Of a stretch of DNA of 9,350 bases, positions 6,293 to 9,350 are shown piece by piece. The position numbers and the translations under genes were made by a program. Each line of letters starts with the position of its first letter. The first letter of the stretch is position 1. The stretch is from JAMIFN01 sp964608575 (GTDB lineage: Bacteria > Pseudomonadota > Gammaproteobacteria > Burkholderiales > Burkholderiaceae_C), in assembly GCA_964608575.1 (NCBI GenBank), contig CAZSPW010000074.1:1-9350 (forward strand), given 5' to 3'. Below the pieces are notes generated by a model. That model was given only the letters and a program-made list of their open reading frames with translations, ran no database searches and was not told the DNA's origin.

Positions 6293-6571
6293 TTAGTCAA
6301 AGCAACGGCAATCGCGATCGCGCAATGCCGTGCTGAGTTGGTCGAGCAGAATGCTCCACGGCGGCTCGTCACGAGTTTTCTTTTCATGGATGAATTGCGC
6401 CTGTGACTCGCTCCAAAATGGCGCGTGTTCTAGCAATACAGCATTGTCTAGCGGGCGGTTGCGGACGATGAAATCGGCAATTTGTTCAGGCTGGCTGGGC
6501 AGGCCTAGTTGATCAAACAGATCGGTGAAACTGCCGCACTGGGTCACAAATTCGGGCAAATGCTTGCTCAT
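6293..6571 (-). CDS. DUF2789 family protein
   Basis: This is a small protein of unknown function, recognised as DUF2789 by its spacing of conserved words: LFDQLGLP (residues 18-25), FIVRNRPL (34-41), APFWSESQAQFI (50-61) and WSILLDQLS (72-80). At 92 residues it is somewhat longer than I would expect, because of the C-terminal tail RDRDCRCFD, which has two cysteines. It has no signal peptide or membrane segment, so it is probably cytoplasmic. ATG 6571 is supported by AGGAG about 8 nt upstream on the - strand. It is 67 nt downstream of the GNAT gene. A TATGAT hexamer (6617-6612, - strand) could be its own -10, but no good -35 accompanies it. The intrinsic terminator at 6209-6182 follows it. Confidence 0.85.
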   Translation of the reverse strand: MSKHLPEFVTQCGSFTDLFDQLGLPSQPEQIADFIVRNRPLDNAVLLEHAPFWSESQAQFIHEKKTRDEPPWSILLDQLSTALRDRDCRCFD

Positions 6572-6638
6572 TTTTAACTCCTTTCATCTGTGCTGGAGGG
6601 CGCTGCCTTGCATCATACGCGCTGTTGGCGCCGCGCAG

Positions 6639-6926
6639 CTATAGCGGCAGGCGCATATCCGCATATTCGGGGTGCTTATCCATATAGGCACGCACAAAAC
6701 TGCAATCAGGGCGCACTTTCAGCCCCTGCTCACGCGCCCAAGCCAATGCGTGCTGCACCAGGCGGCTGGCAATGCCACGCCCGCCCAGTTCAGGCGGCAC
6801 GATGGTGTGCGCAAACGCCACGCCTTGCGGGATAAGCGCATATTCTTCATACGCCGTATGTCCCTGGATTTGCAGCTCAAAGCGGTGGGTGTTGAGGTTG
6901 TGGCTAATCGGCGTGTTGTGGCTCAT
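6639..6926 (-). CDS. Small GNAT N-acetyltransferase (Acetyltransf_CG type)
   Basis: The product is a minimal acetyl-CoA-dependent N-acetyltransferase of the YidJ/NATD1-like group; its substrate is unknown. The 95 residues show the short fold of this group: a beta-rich start (HRFELQIQGHTAYEEYAL), HTIVPPEL (40-47), the acetyl-CoA pyrophosphate loop GGRGIAS (48-54), a helix RLVQHALAWAREQG, and the C-terminal PDCSFVRAYMDKHPEY, which includes the family's conserved cysteine and HPEY. ATG 6926 has AAGG 7 nt upstream. It starts 25 nt after the pirin stop on the same strand and is therefore probably co-transcribed with pirin. Nothing is truncated. Confidence 0.88.
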   Translation of the reverse strand: MSHNTPISHNLNTHRFELQIQGHTAYEEYALIPQGVAFAHTIVPPELGGRGIASRLVQHALAWAREQGLKVRPDCSFVRAYMDKHPEYADMRLPL

Positions 6927-6951
6927 GTGCTTGCCTTAGGGGAGAGGAGTG

Positions 6952-7833
6952 TCAAGATGATGCGGTCTGACCAAAACGCCCGCTATTGAAGTCATCAATG
7001 GCTTGCTGGATTTCTTCTAGGCTGTTCATCACAAAGGGTCCATAACCAAACACTGGTTCGTTGATGGGCTGGCCTGCAAGCAGCAAGATGCTGGCCTCGG
7101 CTGCCCCCGTATTGGTCAGCTTCAGCCCTGTGCCTGCGGCAGAAAGTGTGGCCACTTGTGCGCTTTGTGCCGTATGGCCGCCGTTGATTTGTACCTGACC
7201 ATGGAGTACCAGTAAAAGCGTGTTCCAGCCTTCGGGCTGGGGCAGATCGGCGCTGGCGCCTGCTGCCAAACGCAGATCCCAGACCCGCATAGGCGTGTAA
7301 GTTTGCGCGGGGGCGCTGTGGCCTTGCCAGTCGCCCGCAATCAAGCGCATGTGGCCAGCCTCACCGGGCAGCGCCACGCTGGGGATTTGCGCGGCCGTGA
7401 TGCCTTGGTAATGGGCTGCTGTCATTTTGTCTTTGGCAGGCAAATTCACCCACAGTTGCGCCACCTGGAAAACGCCACCTTTTTGGCTGAAAGCAGGGGA
7501 GTGGAACTCCTCGTGGATGATGCCGCCACCGGCTGTCATCCACTGCACATCGCCCGCGCCGATGATGCCGCCTGCGCCAGTCGAATCGCGGTGCTCTAGC
7601 TCGCCTTGATAGACGATGGTGACGGTTTCAAAGCCGCGGTGCGGGTGCTGCCCCACGCCACGGCGATAGCCGCTATTGGGGGCGAAGGTATAGGGCGGGG
7701 CGTAATCGAGCAGCAAAAAAGGGCTGCGCTCGGCTACGCCCTGGCCTTGATAGCCAAACATGCCGCGCACGGGAAAGCCGTCGCCGACCCAGTGCTGTGC
7801 AGGGGCGGGGCTGATGCGGATGAGGGTTTTCAT
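6952..7833 (-). CDS. Pirin family protein (bicupin)
   Basis: Pirins are cytoplasmic metal-binding bicupin proteins; some act as quercetin dioxygenases, others bind regulatory proteins or enzymes, so the role here is open. The 293-residue product has the N-terminal cupin with HPHRGFETVTIVYQGELEH (63-81) and the later IIHEEF. H63, H65, H107 and E109 match the four metal ligands of human pirin. The second cupin occupies the C-terminal half, with the pirin-typical GYGPFVMN near the end. I start at ATG 7833 (MKTLIRIS) because a good promoter at 7895-7868 lies just upstream. A longer in-frame reading from 7935 would begin before that promoter and inside an operator-like palindrome. The ATG has no clear Shine-Dalgarno; GTG 7845 is an alternative. 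It is divergent from a LysR regulator, a common arrangement for pirin genes, and is followed by GNAT after 25 nt. Confidence 0.93.
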   Translation of the reverse strand: MKTLIRISPAPAQHWVGDGFPVRGMFGYQGQGVAERSPFLLLDYAPPYTFAPNSGYRRGVGQHPHRGFETVTIVYQGELEHRDSTGAGGIIGAGDVQWMTAGGGIIHEEFHSPAFSQKGGVFQVAQLWVNLPAKDKMTAAHYQGITAAQIPSVALPGEAGHMRLIAGDWQGHSAPAQTYTPMRVWDLRLAAGASADLPQPEGWNTLLLVLHGQVQINGGHTAQSAQVATLSAAGTGLKLTNTGAAEASILLLAGQPINEPVFGYGPFVMNSLEEIQQAIDDFNSGRFGQTASS

Positions 7834-7867
7834 GACAAAGGACACATGAGAGTGGCACACAGGGATT

Positions 7868-7895
7868 ATTCTATGGGTGGGACAAAAACTGGCAA
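7868..7895 (-). promoter_or_regulatory. Promoter of pirin gene
   Basis: Read on the - strand, TTGCCA (7895-7890) and TAGAAT (7873-7868) each match the sigma70 consensus at 5 of 6 positions, with 16-nt spacing. The predicted transcription start is near 7861, giving a leader of about 28 nt to ATG 7833. This supports the shorter pirin start. Confidence 0.6.
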
Positions 7896-7913
7896 TACGG
7901 CAAAATGCGCATG

Positions 7914-7937
7914 CATTGTTCCAAAAATGGAACAATG
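7914..7937. promoter_or_regulatory. Perfect inverted repeat, probable LysR-type operator
   Basis: CATTGTTCCA (7914-7923) and TGGAACAATG (7928-7937) form a perfect 10-bp inverted repeat around AAAA. It lies between the divergent pirin and lysR genes. Its centre is about 64-65 bp upstream of the predicted pirin start, the usual place for the recognition site of a LysR-type activator. On the lysR side it stands near a possible TATAGA -10 (7947-7952), where binding could repress lysR. The regulator's identity is inferred from position. Confidence 0.6.
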
Positions 7938-7995
7938 AGGCCGTGCTATAGAAAAAGCATACATTTTTGATGATGATTTAATTGGTTTAGCCCAG

Positions 7996-8014
7996 AAAAA
8001 CTGCCTGAGCAGCT
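7996..8014 (+). repeat. 19-nt repeat, copy 2 (upstream of lysR)
   Basis: This matches 4054-4072 at 18 of 19 positions; the difference is A at 8000 versus C at 4058. It ends 40 nt before the lysR ATG. Read on the - strand it becomes CTGC-TCAG-GCAG followed by TTTTT, a terminator-like layout, but the 4-bp stem is weak. A TATAAA (8014-8019) adjoins its right end without a good -35. Confidence 0.5.
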
Positions 8015-8054
8015 ATAAAAATAATGCTTATTTTTCTTGAAAAAAGAGGTAAAA

Positions 8055-8966
8055 ATGCTGGATTTAAATGATATGCGCTGTTTTGCCGCCGTGGTGGAGC
8101 AGGGCAGCTTTACTGCCGCGGCCACTGTGTTGGATGTGCCCAAATCCAGCTTGAGTCGCCGCATCTTGGCACTGGAGGAAACTTTAGGCGTGCGTCTATT
8201 GCAGCGCTCTACACGGCACCTGACGGTGTCAGAATTGGGGCAACAGTTTTATCAGCATTGCCGTGCCATGTTGATCGAAGCACAGGCAGCGCAAGAAGTT
8301 GCGCTGAGCGCGCTCGCGCAGCCTTGTGGCACGGTGCAAATCGCCTGCCCTATTGCCTTGCTGCATATGCGTGTCGGGGCGGTACTGGCCGCCTATCTTC
8401 AGCAAAACCCGCAAGTGCAGCTCAAAGTTTGGGCCGTCAACCGTGCGGTCGATGTCATTGCCGAAGGCATAGACATCGCCTTGCGTGTGCGCACTGAACC
8501 CCTGGAGGACAGTGAATTGGCGCTGCGCGCCCTAGGTCCGGGTGAGCAATGGCTGCTAGCTAGCCCCCATTTGCTGGGGCAATTCCCCGCCTTAGAGCAA
8601 GCTGCTGATTTGGCTTGGCTGCCCAGCCTAGGCATGAGCAGTGAAGCCCATAGCTGGGTGCTAACTGGGGCAGATGGCAAAACCTATACACACCACTACC
8701 AGCCTCGCTTGCAGTGCAGCGATATGAATACTTTATTGCAGGCCGCAGAGGCAGGCTTGGGGATCGTGCAATTGCCGGCTGATTTTGCCCAGCCCGCGCT
8801 GCAAGACGGCCGCCTCATGCGGGTGCTGCCCGCTTGGAGCCTGCCCATGAAGCGCATTCATGCGGTATTTCCCAGCCGTCGCGGACAGCTGCCTGCGGTG
8901 CGCGCCCTGCTGGATATGTTGGCGGCAGAATTCGCTAGCAGCAGTCATGCTAGTCCTGCGCATTAG
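8055..8966 (+). CDS. LysR-type transcriptional regulator
   Basis: This encodes a 303-residue DNA-binding regulator that acts as a tetramer and usually controls the divergent neighbour, here pirin. The winged helix-turn-helix covers about residues 1-60, with FAAVVEQGSFTAAATVLDVPKSSLSRR-like spacing, then the linker helix and a periplasmic-binding-like effector domain (about 88-295) of the CrgA-like type. The effector is unknown. ATG 8055 is chosen: GAGG (8046-8049) lies 5 nt upstream and MLDLNDMRCF is a typical start, whereas TTG 8037 would place the ribosome site inside the gene. It is probably autoregulated through the palindrome at 7914-7937. The long leader (about 117 nt from the palindrome) contains the second 19-nt repeat. 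The NUDIX gene follows after 81 nt in the same direction. Confidence 0.94.
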   Translation: MLDLNDMRCFAAVVEQGSFTAAATVLDVPKSSLSRRILALEETLGVRLLQRSTRHLTVSELGQQFYQHCRAMLIEAQAAQEVALSALAQPCGTVQIACPIALLHMRVGAVLAAYLQQNPQVQLKVWAVNRAVDVIAEGIDIALRVRTEPLEDSELALRALGPGEQWLLASPHLLGQFPALEQAADLAWLPSLGMSSEAHSWVLTGADGKTYTHHYQPRLQCSDMNTLLQAAEAGLGIVQLPADFAQPALQDGRLMRVLPAWSLPMKRIHAVFPSRRGQLPAVRALLDMLAAEFASSSHASPAH

Positions 8967-9047
8967 GCTGGGAATGCCAGTAATACCAGCAAGGCTGCGG
9001 CGAAGCAAGTCCAGCTGCCTGCAGTGCTTACATTTACACTCAGCGCC

Positions 9048-9350
9048 ATGACCTTTGCCGCACCCCTTAGCCAAATCCACCACTGCCGCAATTGCGGTAG
9101 CAAAGTAGCACATCGCTTGCCCGATGACGGTGATAAGCGCGTGCGCGCTATTTGCCCGGCTTGTGGCACCGTACATTATGAAAACCCGCTGATGGTCGTT
9201 GGCACCGTGCCCTATACCGCTGATGGCCGTGTACTGCTGTGCCAGCGCGCCATTGAGCCGCGTAAAGGTTATTGGACTTTGCCAGCAGGCTTTATGGAAT
9301 TGGGCGAAACTGCGAGCCAGGGCGCTATGCGTGAAACCGCGGAAGAAGCG
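9048..9350 (+). CDS. NUDIX hydrolase with N-terminal zinc ribbon (partial)
   Basis: The first 101 residues are present; the gene runs off the right edge. An N-terminal zinc ribbon has two CxxC pairs (C13/C16 and C36/C39), followed by the start of a NUDIX fold. The NUDIX box begins at G81 (GFMELGE, then RETAEE at 95-100) and is cut just before its final glycine. Such enzymes cleave nucleoside diphosphates linked to another group, sometimes NADH or ADP-ribose; the substrate is not known here. ATG 9048 fits the family, where a short lead precedes HCRNCG. No clear Shine-Dalgarno is visible, and an in-frame GTG at 9024 is an alternative. No mutation is seen in the visible part of the catalytic box. 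Confidence 0.9.
   Translation, partial: MTFAAPLSQIHHCRNCGSKVAHRLPDDGDKRVRAICPACGTVHYENPLMVVGTVPYTADGRVLLCQRAIEPRKGYWTLPAGFMELGETASQGAMRETAEEA

Noticed and set aside
7834..7935. 34-residue N-terminal extension of pirin from ATG 7935
   Set aside because: It begins inside the palindrome and upstream of the predicted pirin promoter, and its residues do not resemble pirin.
8967..8990. Terminator after lysR (GCTGG/CCAGC)
   Set aside because: The stem is 5 bp with a 14-nt loop and no T run follows.
8733..9176. 147-codon reading frame on the - strand over the lysR end and NUDIX start
   Set aside because: It overlaps two well-supported genes antisense, shows low-complexity residues and no family match I recognise.
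1..9350. CRISPR array, insertion sequence, prophage or defence island
   Set aside because: No spaced direct repeats, transposase, integrase or phage-like protein was seen. All larger genes are housekeeping or common regulatory types.

Overview
The window looks like ordinary chromosomal DNA of a betaproteobacterium, most likely order Burkholderiales and probably Comamonadaceae. The evidence is the order hup (HU) - tRNA-Val - ppiD, the HU and PpiD protein sequences, moderate GC content judged by eye, and small GCTGCTAG/AGCGC-type palindromes between genes that I associate with that family. Species cannot be named from this sequence alone.

Layout. Positions 1-361 hold no convincing gene. They contain tandem hairpins, probably including the terminator of an upstream gene that lies outside the window, followed by the hup promoter region and a hairpin in the hup leader. 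The + strand then carries hup (362-640), tRNA-Val(UAC) with its own promoter and terminator (660-838), ppiD (910-2844), anmK (2865-4022) and a PLP-dependent aminotransferase (4103-5305). ppiD and anmK are 20 nt apart and look co-transcribed. The theme of this half is nucleoid structure, periplasmic protein folding and peptidoglycan recycling.

The block from 5335 to 7833 is on the - strand. In transcription order it reads: pirin, a small Acetyltransf_CG-type GNAT, a DUF2789 protein, and a ZIP metal transporter with a histidine-rich loop. A strong rho-independent terminator ends 19 nt before the ZIP start codon. It may simply end the pirin-GNAT-DUF2789 transcript, but its position also allows attenuation of ZIP.

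A LysR-type regulator (8055-8966, + strand) is divergent from pirin. Between them lies a perfect 10-bp inverted repeat (7914-7937) centred about 64-65 bp upstream of the predicted pirin transcription start, where a LysR activator site is expected. The window ends inside a zinc-ribbon NUDIX hydrolase (9048-9350, incomplete).

I found no CRISPR array, insertion sequence, phage gene or defence system. The most interesting signals are regulatory: the pirin/lysR palindrome, the ZIP leader, and an 18-of-19 nt repeat placed upstream of two unrelated genes.
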